Assembly (NCBI GenBank): GCA_028279985.1
Contig: JANQMR010000022.1
Location: 48,836 to 112,835, forward strand
DNA: 64,000 nucleotides
Source: Woeseiaceae bacterium
GTDB taxonomy: Bacteria; Pseudomonadota; Gammaproteobacteria; Steroidobacterales; Woeseiaceae
Direction: 5' to 3'
The translations under genes were made by a program, and so were the position numbers. How positions within the stretch are numbered: the first letter of the stretch is position 1; every line of letters starts with the position of its first letter. Positions 8,365 to 16,623 of the stretch are shown here, in pieces. The notes under the pieces are model-generated. The model saw nothing but the letters and a program-made list of their open reading frames with translations. It did not search any database and had not been told where the DNA came from.

Positions 8365-9602
8365 GTGCCTTGTCCGTCGGTTCGACCGGCGCGCGTGGCG
8401 AGCATTCCCGGTAAGGACAGAATCCGTGCATGACCCAGCGCGTCCGAGGGGGTCCACTCACCGGCCGCCTCGCCGTATACGCCGCGGGTCGCGGCGAGCA
8501 GGGAATACGGCGAGTTCACGCCGTCGATGAAAAGCTGTCCCGGGCGCAGCGTGAAATCGACACGGCCCGTGACGCGCCGCTGTGACGCGTCGAGTAGCGC
8601 CTCGATGTCCGCGCAGGCGAGATCGAGTTGCTTGCCCTCGTGCACCAGGTCGCCGTAAACGGCCGCAATGCCGTCCTTGATCCTAGACTGTTGCGCGCTC
8701 AGCACGAGCTTCTCGAGCTCGCGATGCGCGGTGATCAAGGTGATTGCCGCCGGCGCCTCGAACGCTACCCGGCCTTTGGTGCCGAGCACCGTGTCGCCGA
8801 GGTGGATGCCGCGGCCGATGCCGTAACGGCCGGCGGTGGTCTCGAGGACCTCGATCAGTTCCACCGGGCCCAGTTCCTCTTCGTCCAGCGCAACCGGAAT
8901 ACCGCGCTCGAAGTCGAGCGTGTGTTTCGCTTCGGCCGCCGGTTCGCTGAATGCGTCGGCGGACAGCACCCAGGCGTTTTCCGGTATCGACCGTTCCGAA
9001 CTCAGCGTCTCGCGGCCGCCGATCGTGATACCCCACAATCCGCGGTTGATCGAGTAGGCCGAGCCCTGTGCGGGCAGCGGCAGCCCTTGTTTCTCCAGGT
9101 AGGCGAGTTGCTCCTCTCGCACCCAACTGTTGTCGCGTACCGGCGCCAGTACCTCCAGGTCCGGCGCCAGTGTCCGTAAGGCGACCTCGAAGCGTACCTG
9201 GTCGTTGCCGGCGGCCGTGCAGCCGTGGGCAACGGTTTCCGCGCCGCGAGCGATCGCGAGCTCGGCCAGTTTCGCGGCCTGCAGGCCGCGTTCCGCGCCG
9301 ACACACAGCGGGTAGGCGTTACCGCGCAGCACGTTGCCGGCGATCAGGTGCCGGATCACGGTGTCGAAGAACGCATCCTTGCAATCGATCAGCACGTGTT
9401 CGACGGCGCCGAGCGCGATGGCGCGTTGCTCGAGTGCCAGGGCGGCTTCGGCATCGATGCCGCCGGTATCGACGGTGGCGGTAATCACGTCGCGTCCGTA
9501 AGTCTCCTTGAGCCATGGCACGCAAAAGGACGTGTCCAGACCGCCCGAGAAGGCCAGAATGATCGGCGACGTGGTATTGGGAGACTTGGTATTGAATGTC
9601 AC
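8361..9602 (-). CDS. argG: Argininosuccinate synthase
   Basis: ATP-dependent condensation of citrulline and aspartate. The N-terminal PP-loop LAFSGGLDTSFCVPWLKE is the ATP pyrophosphatase signature, followed by VDTGGIDAEA, YPLCVGAERGLQA and VAHGCTAAGNDQVRFE. The 413-residue form, with this short 'FCVPWLKE' version, resembles the xanthomonad/Bacteroidetes branch rather than E. coli ArgG. It starts with GTG overlapping the argR stop (GTGA), and its stop overlaps the next start (ATGA), so the operon is tightly coupled. The N-terminus NTKSPNTTSP looks like a short duplication. Confidence 0.95.
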   Translation of the reverse strand: MTFNTKSPNTTSPIILAFSGGLDTSFCVPWLKETYGRDVITATVDTGGIDAEAALALEQRAIALGAVEHVLIDCKDAFFDTVIRHLIAGNVLRGNAYPLCVGAERGLQAAKLAELAIARGAETVAHGCTAAGNDQVRFEVALRTLAPDLEVLAPVRDNSWVREEQLAYLEKQGLPLPAQGSAYSINRGLWGITIGGRETLSSERSIPENAWVLSADAFSEPAAEAKHTLDFERGIPVALDEEELGPVELIEVLETTAGRYGIGRGIHLGDTVLGTKGRVAFEAPAAITLITAHRELEKLVLSAQQSRIKDGIAAVYGDLVHEGKQLDLACADIEALLDASQRRVTGRVDFTLRPGQLFIDGVNSPYSLLAATRGVYGEAAGEWTPSDALGHARILSLPGMLATRAGRTDGQGT

Positions 9603-10063
9603 GGCGATTCCGTATCGCGGGCAAGCGCGCGTTCGAGTTTGGAAACGAGAATTTTCTGGTGGGTGGCCGAATCGGTTGCCACGAAAACGGTATCGTCGCC
9701 GCCGATGTTGCCGACTATCTCCGGCCAGCCGCTGCGATCGAGCGCGAGAGCGACACGCTGCGCCGCGCCGATAGCGGTGCGAATGACGATCAGGTGCGGG
9801 CCCGCGGGCCGGATTTCGCGCAGGAGCTCCGCGATCCCGGTGAGCTGCGGCTGTGAACCGGCGTCCTCCCCGGACAAGGCATAACCCTCGGGCGTCTTGA
9901 TCGCGCCGATCTCGCGCAGGTCACGGCTGACGCTGGACTGGGTCGCGGCAATACCGAGCTTGCGGAGGGCATCCACCAGCCCCTGCTGTGTCGGCACCGG
10001 GCCGTGCCGCAAGAGCTCGCGGATTGCCTCATGACGCGCGAATTGTTCGATACCTTGGTTGGG
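9599..10063 (-). CDS. argR: Arginine repressor ArgR
   Basis: Arginine-sensing hexameric repressor. The N-terminal winged helix (IRELLRHGPVPTQQGLVDAL, then TQSSVSRDLREIGAIK) binds DNA; the C-terminal part (GDDTVFVATDSATHQKILVSKLE) holds the arginine-binding region. The start is taken as the ATG at 10061-10063 (MPNQGIEQFARHE); an in-frame ATG lies 5 codons upstream and further starts exist. The start lies in the first unit of a 53-bp tandem repeat, so copies of the start region recur upstream, mostly out of frame. It is the first gene of the arginine operon, so likely autoregulated. Confidence 0.92.
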   Translation of the reverse strand, partial: PNQGIEQFARHEAIRELLRHGPVPTQQGLVDALRKLGIAATQSSVSRDLREIGAIKTPEGYALSGEDAGSQPQLTGIAELLREIRPAGPHLIVIRTAIGAAQRVALALDRSGWPEIVGNIGGDDTVFVATDSATHQKILVSKLERALARDTESP

Positions 10064-10250
10064 CATCGCTGTTCTCATACAAGTTGGTACGCGAATTATT
10101 TGATACCTTGGTTGCGCATCGCTGTTCTCATACAAGTTGGTACGCGAATTGTTTGATACCTTGGTTGCGCATCGCTGTTCTCATACAAGTTGGTATGCGA
10201 TTTGTTCGAAGACTTCATTGGGCATTGCGATTCTCGTCTATCCTAGTGTC
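10038..10250 (-). repeat. 53-bp tandem repeat (3 good copies plus a decayed one) containing the argR start
   Basis: Units begin with GCGAATT or GCGA at 10038, 10091, 10144 and 10197, exactly 53 bp apart. The first three are nearly identical; the fourth is degraded. Each good copy carries, on the argR strand, ATGAGAACAGCGATG, i.e. two ATG codons and the bases that encode the ArgR N-terminus. Because 53 is not a multiple of three, upstream copies are out of frame except at every third copy. Confidence 0.95.
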
Positions 10251-10353
10251 CTGCTTGCGTAACGATCTGAAATCGGAAACGACACTTTCTCCTATGTCGT
10301 GTCGTATGTCGTGATACCGGATCATCCGACAGTGCGGTTAGCCCAGCCTTTAT

Positions 10354-10367
10354 CGCATAAATATGCG
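10354..10367. promoter_or_regulatory. Candidate ARG-box palindrome between argR and the esterase gene
   Basis: CGCATAAATATGCG is a perfect palindrome apart from its AA centre, set in an A+T-rich stretch (10349-10390). A second CGCATA follows at 10384. Its size and TGCATA-like arms recall ArgR operators (18-bp A+T-rich palindromes, often in pairs), and it lies upstream of argR. This is assignment by resemblance only. Confidence 0.45.
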
Positions 10368-10542
10368 CATAATTAAATCATAACGCATAAGGTGCCGCAA
10401 GCCCGATTTCGGGTAGACTGCGCCGCCGGAGCTTGCGTCCCGCCTCGGGTGGAACGGCGCGAGTGACCGCGCCCAAACCGGTTTTCGCCGGTTCCGGTTG
10501 TGGTTCGCCGCACGCTCCGACGCGATGAATCAGGATGACAGG

Positions 10543-11208
10543 ATGAGCGACATCGACACCGTGGAAATCGAAACCGGCCCGAATCCGGTGGGCAGCATCG
10601 TCTGGCTGCACGGCCTCGGGGCCGACGGCCACGATTTCGAGCCCATCGTCCCGGAACTGGCCTTACCGGCTCATCTGCCGCTCAGGTTCGTTTTTCCGCA
10701 CGCGCCGGTTCGGCCGGTGACGATCAACGGCGGTATGGCCACGCGGGCCTGGTTCGACATCCTGAGTCTCGAGCGTGCCGGACGTGCCGAGGCATCTAGC
10801 CTCGAGCAAAGCAGCGCCTCGCTGCTGGCGCTGGTGGACCGGGAGCGGGATCGCGGCATACCCGCGGACCGGATCGTCCTGGCCGGATTCTCGCAAGGCG
10901 GCGCCGTCGTCTTACATACCGTCCTGCGGCAGCCGTTGGAGCTGGCCGGGATCATGGCTTTGTCCACGTTCCTGCCGGCCCTCGATACCGGGACGAGCCG
11001 GGCGCCCGGGGACCCGGCGACACCGGTGTTCATGGCGCACGGCACCTACGATCCGGTCCTGCCGCTTGCGCTGGGGCGCGAGTGTGCACAGACGTTCGAA
11101 GGACTCGGCTACCGGGTCGAATGGCACGAGTATCCGATGGCTCACGCGGTCTGCCCGCAGGAGATCGTCGCGATTCGGGACTGGCTGTTGCGCGTTTACC
11201 CGGGATAG
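10543..11208 (+). CDS. Carboxylesterase / phospholipase-type serine hydrolase
   Basis: Alpha/beta hydrolase of the small cytoplasmic carboxylesterase (EstB/acyl-protein thioesterase) family. The oxyanion region is VWLHGLGADGHDF, the nucleophile elbow GFSQGGAV, then Asp (AHGTYDPVLPL) and His (YPMAHAVCPQE) complete the triad. About 221 residues, normal for the family. The start at 10543 is chosen because AGGA lies 8-9 bp upstream; an ATG at 10525 is possible. Natural substrates of this family are short acyl esters; the physiological one is unknown. It is divergent from the arginine operon and not obviously linked to it. Confidence 0.88.
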   Translation: MSDIDTVEIETGPNPVGSIVWLHGLGADGHDFEPIVPELALPAHLPLRFVFPHAPVRPVTINGGMATRAWFDILSLERAGRAEASSLEQSSASLLALVDRERDRGIPADRIVLAGFSQGGAVVLHTVLRQPLELAGIMALSTFLPALDTGTSRAPGDPATPVFMAHGTYDPVLPLALGRECAQTFEGLGYRVEWHEYPMAHAVCPQEIVAIRDWLLRVYPG

Positions 11209-11309
11209 ACCCGGATAGGTCTGGGGTAGGCCCCGGGATAGGCCAGAGCCCGTCAACACGATGGGACTCGACAGCGCCCCATAGTTTCGTGTCGACAGGC
11301 CGCGGCGCC

Positions 11310-12083
11310 TCAGTCGCGCAGCGAGAACGAGAATCGCGACTCTCCGGTGCGGGCGCCTTCGGCGTCGAAACGTCGCTCGGCGAAGCGTACTTTTCCCCGG
11401 TCGTCGATCGTCAACACCGTCGAACAGCGTGTCCCGTAATCCGGCAGTACGATGAACGGCGCGGACAGCGCGTGCGCGGTTGCGAACTCCAGCGCCGGAT
11501 CGTCGATCTCCGAAGCGGGGGCGCGTTGACGGTCGTCGAGCATGCGCATCAGGCTGCTTTCATCGACGTCGTCGGCGTCGATCAGTTGCCGGAGGCGGTC
11601 GCGGGTCAGCCGCAGCTTGTTCCAGGGTGTGTCCAGCGTCGCATTGCTGAGTCCGTAGATACCGCGCTCCAGGGCCCGCAGTCCGCCGCCGCGGTTCGAC
11701 AGATAAGCCACCGACGGGCCACCGGCCTGACGGCTGGCGACCAGCAGGTTGAATCCCGCGAAGGCGTCGCCGTCCACCGAGCGCAGGAAATCGACGGGTT
11801 CCGCCGTCGATGACAGAAAATCGGTGATCAACTGTCCGCGCGATCGTAATCTGGCCGGCCGGCGGTCGGCATCGCGAAAATTGGTGACCGCCGCGAATCG
11901 GCCGCTCTGGTGCACGGCAAGCCAGCTTCCGCCGGCTTCGAGATCGCGCCCGCCGAGGATGTCGGGCCGGTCGGGCCACCAGCGCGCATCCTGTGTCGGG
12001 CGGCCGTGGAATTCGTCGCGGTTGGCGGCGACGATCAGCGGTAAACGCGGATGGGCGCCGACGGCGATCGCAAGCAGGCACAT
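11310..12083 (-). CDS. NRDE (TANGO2-like) family protein
   Basis: A 257-residue protein starting MCLLAIAV, with the family-defining ANRDEFHGRPT motif near residue 20, then LGGRDLEAGGSWLAV and a central GFNLLVAS. The NRDE/TANGO2 family occurs in bacteria and eukaryotes and has an Ntn-hydrolase-like fold with Cys2 as a possible nucleophile; a role in haem or lipid handling has been proposed for TANGO2. nudC lies 25 bp upstream on the same strand, so they are probably cotranscribed. The family call is firm, the function open. Confidence 0.88.
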   Translation of the reverse strand: MCLLAIAVGAHPRLPLIVAANRDEFHGRPTQDARWWPDRPDILGGRDLEAGGSWLAVHQSGRFAAVTNFRDADRRPARLRSRGQLITDFLSSTAEPVDFLRSVDGDAFAGFNLLVASRQAGGPSVAYLSNRGGGLRALERGIYGLSNATLDTPWNKLRLTRDRLRQLIDADDVDESSLMRMLDDRQRAPASEIDDPALEFATAHALSAPFIVLPDYGTRCSTVLTIDDRGKVRFAERRFDAEGARTGESRFSFSLRD

Positions 12084-12108
12084 CGTCGAATCCCCGTCGA
12101 ATCGCCGT

Positions 12109-13062
12109 CTAGTCGCCGCTACCGAGCTTGATCCAGTGATCGACCAGGCGCCGTGCGATCGAAACCCTGAACGGTAACTTCGGCAGGCCCGGACCGACCA
12201 GCTCCTCGCGCGTGAACCACCGCGCGTCTTCGAGCTCGCGATCGTTCAAGACGATGTCGGTGGAGCTCGCCTCGGCGACGAAACCGAGCATCAGAGACGA
12301 CGGAAAAGGCCACGGCTGCGAGCTGTGGTAGGCGATGCGCCCGACGCGGATGTTGGTTTCTTCGTAAACCTCGCGGCGCACCGCATCCTCCAGGCTTTCG
12401 CCCGGTTCGACGAACCCGGCGATGGTCGAATAACGCCCCTCGGGCCAGCCCCCCTGGCGGCCGAGCAGGCAGCGCCGGCCGTCGCTGACGAGCACGATGA
12501 TCGCGGGATCGACTCTCGGGAAGGCGATCTGCTTGCAGTTGGCGTTACGGCAGCGGCGCGCATTGCCGCCCGCTTCCGGGACCGCCTGAGTACCGCAGCG
12601 GCCGCAATAACGTTGTGCGGCATGCCAGAGGATCAGCGCCCGGGCATGTGCGGCGAGGTTGGCTTCGTCGGGCGGCAGCAGGGTACCCAGAACACGCAGG
12701 TCCTGAAACTCGCCGAGCTTTCGGAGCATCGGGTAGGCCGCGGTGTCGACGGCGAACGCAAACGCGGGCCGATCGCGGAACAGGCCGAGGAATACCAGAT
12801 CGGGGTCCGCCACGGTCGGCGGGAGCCTTTGCCTGTCCAAAAACTCGACATGGCTCGGATCACCGCTGACCAGGCATTTGTCCTCCCAGACCGGAACGAA
12901 GCGGCTGTCGGCGCCCGCAATCGCGCCGGCCAGCCAGTCCGGGTTCTTGCGCAGTTCACCGATACGATCGACGAACGCGCCGGCGAACACGTTGTGGCCC
13001 TCGACGCCCGTGGGGTCGACGATCGTGTCCTGTGCGGCTGAATCTCTGAATGCGTCTGCCAT
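12109..13062 (-). CDS. nudC: NAD+/NADH pyrophosphatase (RNA decapping) NudC
   Basis: Hydrolyses NADH to NMNH and AMP and removes NAD caps from RNA. The 317-residue protein has an N-terminal domain, a four-cysteine zinc site (YCGRCG and CRNANC), and a Nudix domain with the box GFVEPGESLEDAVRREVYEE, followed by the NudC-specific SQPWPFPSSLM motif. The start is the ATG at 13060-13062; longer readings add unrelated Arg-rich sequence. It sits between the FlhC-like gene and the NRDE gene on the minus strand. Confidence 0.94.
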   Translation of the reverse strand: MADAFRDSAAQDTIVDPTGVEGHNVFAGAFVDRIGELRKNPDWLAGAIAGADSRFVPVWEDKCLVSGDPSHVEFLDRQRLPPTVADPDLVFLGLFRDRPAFAFAVDTAAYPMLRKLGEFQDLRVLGTLLPPDEANLAAHARALILWHAAQRYCGRCGTQAVPEAGGNARRCRNANCKQIAFPRVDPAIIVLVSDGRRCLLGRQGGWPEGRYSTIAGFVEPGESLEDAVRREVYEETNIRVGRIAYHSSQPWPFPSSLMLGFVAEASSTDIVLNDRELEDARWFTREELVGPGLPKLPFRVSIARRLVDHWIKLGSGD

Positions 13063-13148
13063 CTTGCCGTCTCTTGAGCTTCTCCCGCAGCTTCTCCGGC
13101 GTCGGATCGCCGGCAGTCTACCGCACAAGCGTCCGCGATTTCGGGACC

Positions 13149-13733
13149 TTACGGCGGGGCCACGCCCGGCGGGCGCCGGCGATGCGCCTGGATATCGCAG
13201 GACGGGCAGGTCTTGAGGTCCAGCGCATAGGCATCCTGAACGTAAAAGGAACCGCAGCGTTCGCAACCCGCGAGGTACAGCTCGTCGTTGTAGGTGATCG
13301 ACAGCAGGAGATTCCACGCCCATTCGAACGACAACAGCGGTTTGGCGTGTAACAGGCGGTAGGTCTCGTAGGCGCGACACAGCCGGTGGCCGAATTCGAC
13401 GTCCGGCCGCGGCCAGCAGGCGCTCACGCGGAGGTCGTCGTCGATCCGCAGCAAAAGGCCCGCGCAGTAGAGCGCAACCAGCGTCGTGGCCTGCAACCGG
13501 TACTCGGGGTTCTTGACGAACCGCCCGATTTGACGAGGCGATTTGCCGCGCCTGCGCCTGACTCCGGCCGAGCCGCCATGCCGGAAGTAAGTTGCATAAA
13601 CCTTGCGAATACGATCGTCGGACAGGCCGGTGCACTCGCGAATCGTCCGGGTCCGGGCCTCGTGGCGGATCATCCTGAGCGCAAGCTCGAACTGGTTGCG
13701 TTCTCCTGAATAGCGGTCATCACTGAGTCTCAT
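13149..13733 (-). CDS. Orphan FlhC-family transcriptional regulator
   Basis: 194 residues with the layout of FlhC: an N-terminal helical DNA-binding part (ELALRMIRHEARTRTIRECT, then LSDDRIRKVYATYFR) and a C-terminal zinc site of four cysteines, CERCG and CPSCD, separated by YVQDAYALDLKT, as in the CNCCG/CSLC arrangement of E. coli FlhC. FlhC normally acts only in a complex with FlhD to switch on flagellar genes, but there is no flhD and no flagellar gene in this window. Upstream is an A+T-rich intergenic region shared with a divergent unknown gene, its most obvious possible target. Confidence 0.8.
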   Translation of the reverse strand: MRLSDDRYSGERNQFELALRMIRHEARTRTIRECTGLSDDRIRKVYATYFRHGGSAGVRRRRGKSPRQIGRFVKNPEYRLQATTLVALYCAGLLLRIDDDLRVSACWPRPDVEFGHRLCRAYETYRLLHAKPLLSFEWAWNLLLSITYNDELYLAGCERCGSFYVQDAYALDLKTCPSCDIQAHRRRPPGVAPP

Positions 13734-13864
13734 TGTCTCATTATTGTCCTTTTTTGATATAAATTACCCATATAATTATTATTTTGATACGATTAAATCA
13801 TAAATGGGTGGAACTATGAAGGCGTGATCTTTGCGAATATGTCCAGATTCGCTGATCAGGGAGC

Positions 13865-14524
13865 ATGGATATGGAGTTTGCGGCACCGAGCGCCGGCGAC
13901 ATCGACAACGTCTACGCGCTGAACCGGGCGTTTCTCGACCTGCTGACCGCCGATGCCGCCGTGCTCGAACCCATGCGGCGGAGCTCCGCCGAAACCGTCG
14001 GGCGCCTGATCGCACTCGAAGCCCGGGAACGGCAGCGGCTGGCCTGCACCCCGTTTCTGTTGATGTCGTTTCGCGAGGACGAGTCCAGGCTCTGGGATGC
14101 GATATTCGGCGGGGTCGGCAGTGCCGTGCCGTTGTTGCCCCTGCATCGTTCGGGAGAGCCTGCCGCCCGCCTGCTGGATGCCGGATTGAGCTTCGTCTGG
14201 CAACTGGCGCAACACAACCGTTACGCGGCGCGCGTCGTCTGCGGCGCCGGGATCGACTGGTGCGAGCGACTTGCGGGGCTTGCGCTGGTGGAGTTGTTGC
14301 AGCGCGCCGGCCGTTACGACGCGTTGCTTTCCCTGCGGCGAGCGGGCAACACGGTCTTCTGGCAAAAACTGCTCACCGCCGGCATCAGCGGCGAGCAGGC
14401 CGTCCGGCGAGCCGCCCGCCTCGGTGCGATGCAGGCCCTGCTGATCACGAACGCCGTCCAACCGCGTCTGCGCGCTGCGGCCTGCCAGATACCGGATCGG
14501 ACCACGAAACGCCGGCCGGCCTGA
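13865..14524 (+). CDS. Unknown protein divergent from the FlhC-like regulator
   Basis: 219 residues, predicted mostly helical, no signal peptide or membrane segment. I recognise no family. Notable features are a Cys pair (VVCGAGIDWCERL) and an Arg-rich end (PDRTTKRRPA). The start MDMEFAAP follows a plausible GGGAGC ribosome-binding site. The 131-bp A+T-rich gap to the FlhC-like gene (TTTTGATAT and TTTTGATAC elements) suggests divergent promoters and common control. Confidence 0.65.
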   Translation: MDMEFAAPSAGDIDNVYALNRAFLDLLTADAAVLEPMRRSSAETVGRLIALEARERQRLACTPFLLMSFREDESRLWDAIFGGVGSAVPLLPLHRSGEPAARLLDAGLSFVWQLAQHNRYAARVVCGAGIDWCERLAGLALVELLQRAGRYDALLSLRRAGNTVFWQKLLTAGISGEQAVRRAARLGAMQALLITNAVQPRLRAAACQIPDRTTKRRPA

Positions 14525-14717
14525 ACCACGCGGCACGGTGCCTGCGGCCTCGTCGGCCGCGAAGGCTCAGGCGCGGCCCGCGGGGCCGGGCCCGATTGTT
14601 CATGCCCGCATATGTTTATGCCAGGCGGCGTTATCGGTCGTTCATTCAGCGCGTTAAACTTCGCTCCTTCCGCCTTGCCGGACGGACAGCCGGTCCCGGC
14701 AGGACTATGCAGTTGGG

Positions 14718-14770
14718 CCATTCGATCGGACCATATCGATCAGACCATTCAATCGGACGATTCAATCAAC
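14718..14770 (+). repeat. 13-bp tandem repeats upstream of the ABC ATPase gene
   Basis: Four imperfect units, CCATTCGATCGGA (14718), CCATATCGATCAGA (14731), CCATTCAATCGGA (14745) and CGATTCAATCAAC (14758), lie 30 bp before the ABC ATPase start. The rest of the 275-bp gap 14525-14799 shows only GC-rich inverted segments (for example GCGGCC/GGCCGC near 14541-14557) and no gene I can support. Confidence 0.75.
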
Positions 14771-14799
14771 GGTGAACAGGCCCTAAAATACGCCGCCTA

Positions 14800-15735
14800 A
14801 TGAAAGCACTGTCCATCAATGCGCTGACCAAGACCTACGCCAACGGAAACCGGGCCCTGAAGGGCATCGACCTCGCAGTCGACGTAGGCGATTTCTGCGC
14901 GCTGCTCGGCCCGAACGGCGCCGGAAAAACCACCGCGATCGGCATCATCACCTCGCTGGTCAACAAGAGCGGCGGCAGCGTGGAGATTTTCGGTCACGAC
15001 ATCGACACGGAACTCGAAGCGGCGAAGGCCTGCATCGGCCTGGTGCCGCAGGAGATCAACCTGAACCTGTGGGAGAAGGTGGGCAACATCGTCGAGACAC
15101 AGGCCGGATTCTACGGCCTAAACCGCCGCCTCGCGCGCAGCCGGTCCGAGAAGTACCTGCGTGCGCTCAGGCTCTGGGATCGGCGCAACGATAACGCCCG
15201 CAGCCTCTCCGGCGGCATGAAGCGACGCCTGATGATCGCGCGTGCGCTGGTACACGAGCCGAGACTTCTGATCCTGGACGAGCCTACCGCGGGCGTGGAC
15301 ATCGAGATCCGGCGCTCGATGTGGGAGTTTCTTCGCGAAATCAACGCTGCGGGAACGACGATCATATTGACCACGCATTATCTCGAAGAAGCGGAATCGC
15401 TGTGCCGGCACGTGGCAATCATCGACGAGGGCAGGATCATCGAAGACGCGCCGATGAGTGCCGTGTTGCGCAAACTGCAGCGCGAGGTCTTCGTGTTGAC
15501 CCTCGCCCGACCCCTGTCGGAGCCGCCCGGGCTCGACGGCTTCGACACGAGCTTGAGAAACGCGGAGGAGCTCGAGGTCGGCATCGAGCGCGACCATGAC
15601 CTCAACGAGTTGTTCGCGCAGCTCAACGCACGCGGGATCGGCGTGATCAGCCTGCGCAACAAGTCGAACCGGCTGGAAGAGCTCTTCATGCGGCTGGTCG
15701 AGAACAAGCAGGGCAATGGAGTCGCTGAAACATGA
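14800..15735 (+). CDS. ABC-2 type exporter, ATP-binding protein (YadG-like)
   Basis: 311 residues. Walker A is GPNGAGKTTAIG, the signature SLSGGMKRRL, Walker B LLILDEPTAGVD, and the H-loop TTHYLEEAE. It pairs with the permease at 15832 as in the YadG/YadH family, whose substrate is unknown. The stop codon overlaps an ATG (ATGA) that opens the first of two tiny ORFs leading to the permease gene, so ATPase and permease translation could be linked through them. Confidence 0.92.
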   Translation: MKALSINALTKTYANGNRALKGIDLAVDVGDFCALLGPNGAGKTTAIGIITSLVNKSGGSVEIFGHDIDTELEAAKACIGLVPQEINLNLWEKVGNIVETQAGFYGLNRRLARSRSEKYLRALRLWDRRNDNARSLSGGMKRRLMIARALVHEPRLLILDEPTAGVDIEIRRSMWEFLREINAAGTTIILTTHYLEEAESLCRHVAIIDEGRIIEDAPMSAVLRKLQREVFVLTLARPLSEPPGLDGFDTSLRNAEELEVGIERDHDLNELFAQLNARGIGVISLRNKSNRLEELFMRLVENKQGNGVAET

Positions 15736-15785
15736 ATCAAGCCCCCGGTATCCCTGCCATCCGCGCTTTGGTCGACTCGACATGA
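15732..15785 (+). CDS. 17-aa relay micro-ORF 1 (copy of the permease N-terminus)
   Basis: Begins with an ATG overlapping the ATPase stop (ATGA) and ends in a TGA overlapping the next ATG. It encodes MNQAPGIPAIRALVDST. It is the first of three 50-bp tandem units; the third unit is the true start of the permease (MNLSLNLVAIRTLVRK). Many differences between units fall at third codon positions, so the peptide pattern MN..P.I.AI.ALV is kept while the DNA has drifted. Translation has not been shown. Confidence 0.55.
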   Translation: MNQAPGIPAIRALVDST

Positions 15786-15835
15786 ATCCCGCTCCGGACA
15801 TCGTTGCCATTGGTGCCCTGGTTGCGTCGGCATGA
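15782..15835 (+). CDS. 17-aa relay micro-ORF 2 (copy of the permease N-terminus)
   Basis: Second 50-bp unit, chained by ATGA at both ends: it starts on the stop of micro-ORF 1 and its own stop overlaps the permease ATG. It encodes MNPAPDIVAIGALVASA. A ribosome finishing the ATPase could step through both micro-ORFs into the permease by termination-reinitiation. The alternative is that they are only decayed duplications of the start site. Confidence 0.55.
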   Translation: MNPAPDIVAIGALVASA

Positions 15836-16605
15836 ATCTCTCGCTGAATCTTGTCGCGATTCGGACGCTGGTGCGCAAGGAAGTCGTACGCGTGATGCGT
15901 ATCTGGGTGCAGACCATCGTGCCGCCGGCGATCACGATGACGCTGTATTTCATCATCTTCGGCAACCTGATCGGCCGCCGCATCGGCAGCATGGACGGCT
16001 TCGACTACATGCAATACATCGCGCCCGGCCTGATCATGATGTCGATCATCACCACCTCCTACGGCAACGTCGTATCGTCGTTTTTCGGCGCGAAGTTCGG
16101 ACGGCATGTCGAGGAAATGCTCGTCTCGCCGATGTCGAATTCGGCGATCATCATCGGTCACGTCGCGGGCGGCGTCCTGAGAGGGCTTGCCGTGGGCGCG
16201 CTGGTCACCGTCGTCGCCCTGCTTTTTACCGACCTCAGGATCGAGCATCCGCTGATCACGGTAACGATGGTATTGTTGTCGTCGGCGGTATTCGCGCTGG
16301 CCGGTTTCATCAACGCCGTTTTCGCCAAGAAATTCGACGATATCTCGATCGTGCCGACCTTCGTGCTGACGCCGCTGACCTATCTCGGCGGCGTGTTCTA
16401 CTCGATATCGCTGTTGCCGGAGTTCTGGCAGACCGTGTCCAAGGCGAACCCGATCCTCTACATGGTCAATGCCTTCCGTTACGGCATCCTGGGCACCTCG
16501 GACATCAGCGTCGGTCATGCCTATGCCATCGTGCTGCTGTTCGTCGTCGTGCTTTTCTCGACTTGCCTTTACCTGATGCACCGCGGCGTCGGCATTCGCG
16601 AATAG
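15832..16605 (+). CDS. ABC-2 type exporter permease (YadH-like)
   Basis: 257 residues, about six membrane helices, typical ABC2_membrane family: an N-terminal amphipathic segment (TLVRKEVVRVMRIWVQTI), helices such as PAITMTLYFIIFG, and the conserved PLTYLGGVFYSISLLP and NPILYMVNAFRYG motifs near the C-terminus. It partners the ATPase at 14800. The start is the third ATG in a chain of 50-bp tandem units. It ends 18 bp before the convergent DegV-fusion gene. Confidence 0.92.
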   Translation: MNLSLNLVAIRTLVRKEVVRVMRIWVQTIVPPAITMTLYFIIFGNLIGRRIGSMDGFDYMQYIAPGLIMMSIITTSYGNVVSSFFGAKFGRHVEEMLVSPMSNSAIIIGHVAGGVLRGLAVGALVTVVALLFTDLRIEHPLITVTMVLLSSAVFALAGFINAVFAKKFDDISIVPTFVLTPLTYLGGVFYSISLLPEFWQTVSKANPILYMVNAFRYGILGTSDISVGHAYAIVLLFVVVLFSTCLYLMHRGVGIRE

Positions 16606-16623
16606 CCGGTTTTCTCGTTGCCG

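Noticed and set aside
13149..13733. Part of a flagellar operon
   Set aside because: No FlhD or flagellar gene lies in the window; only the FlhC-like protein is present.
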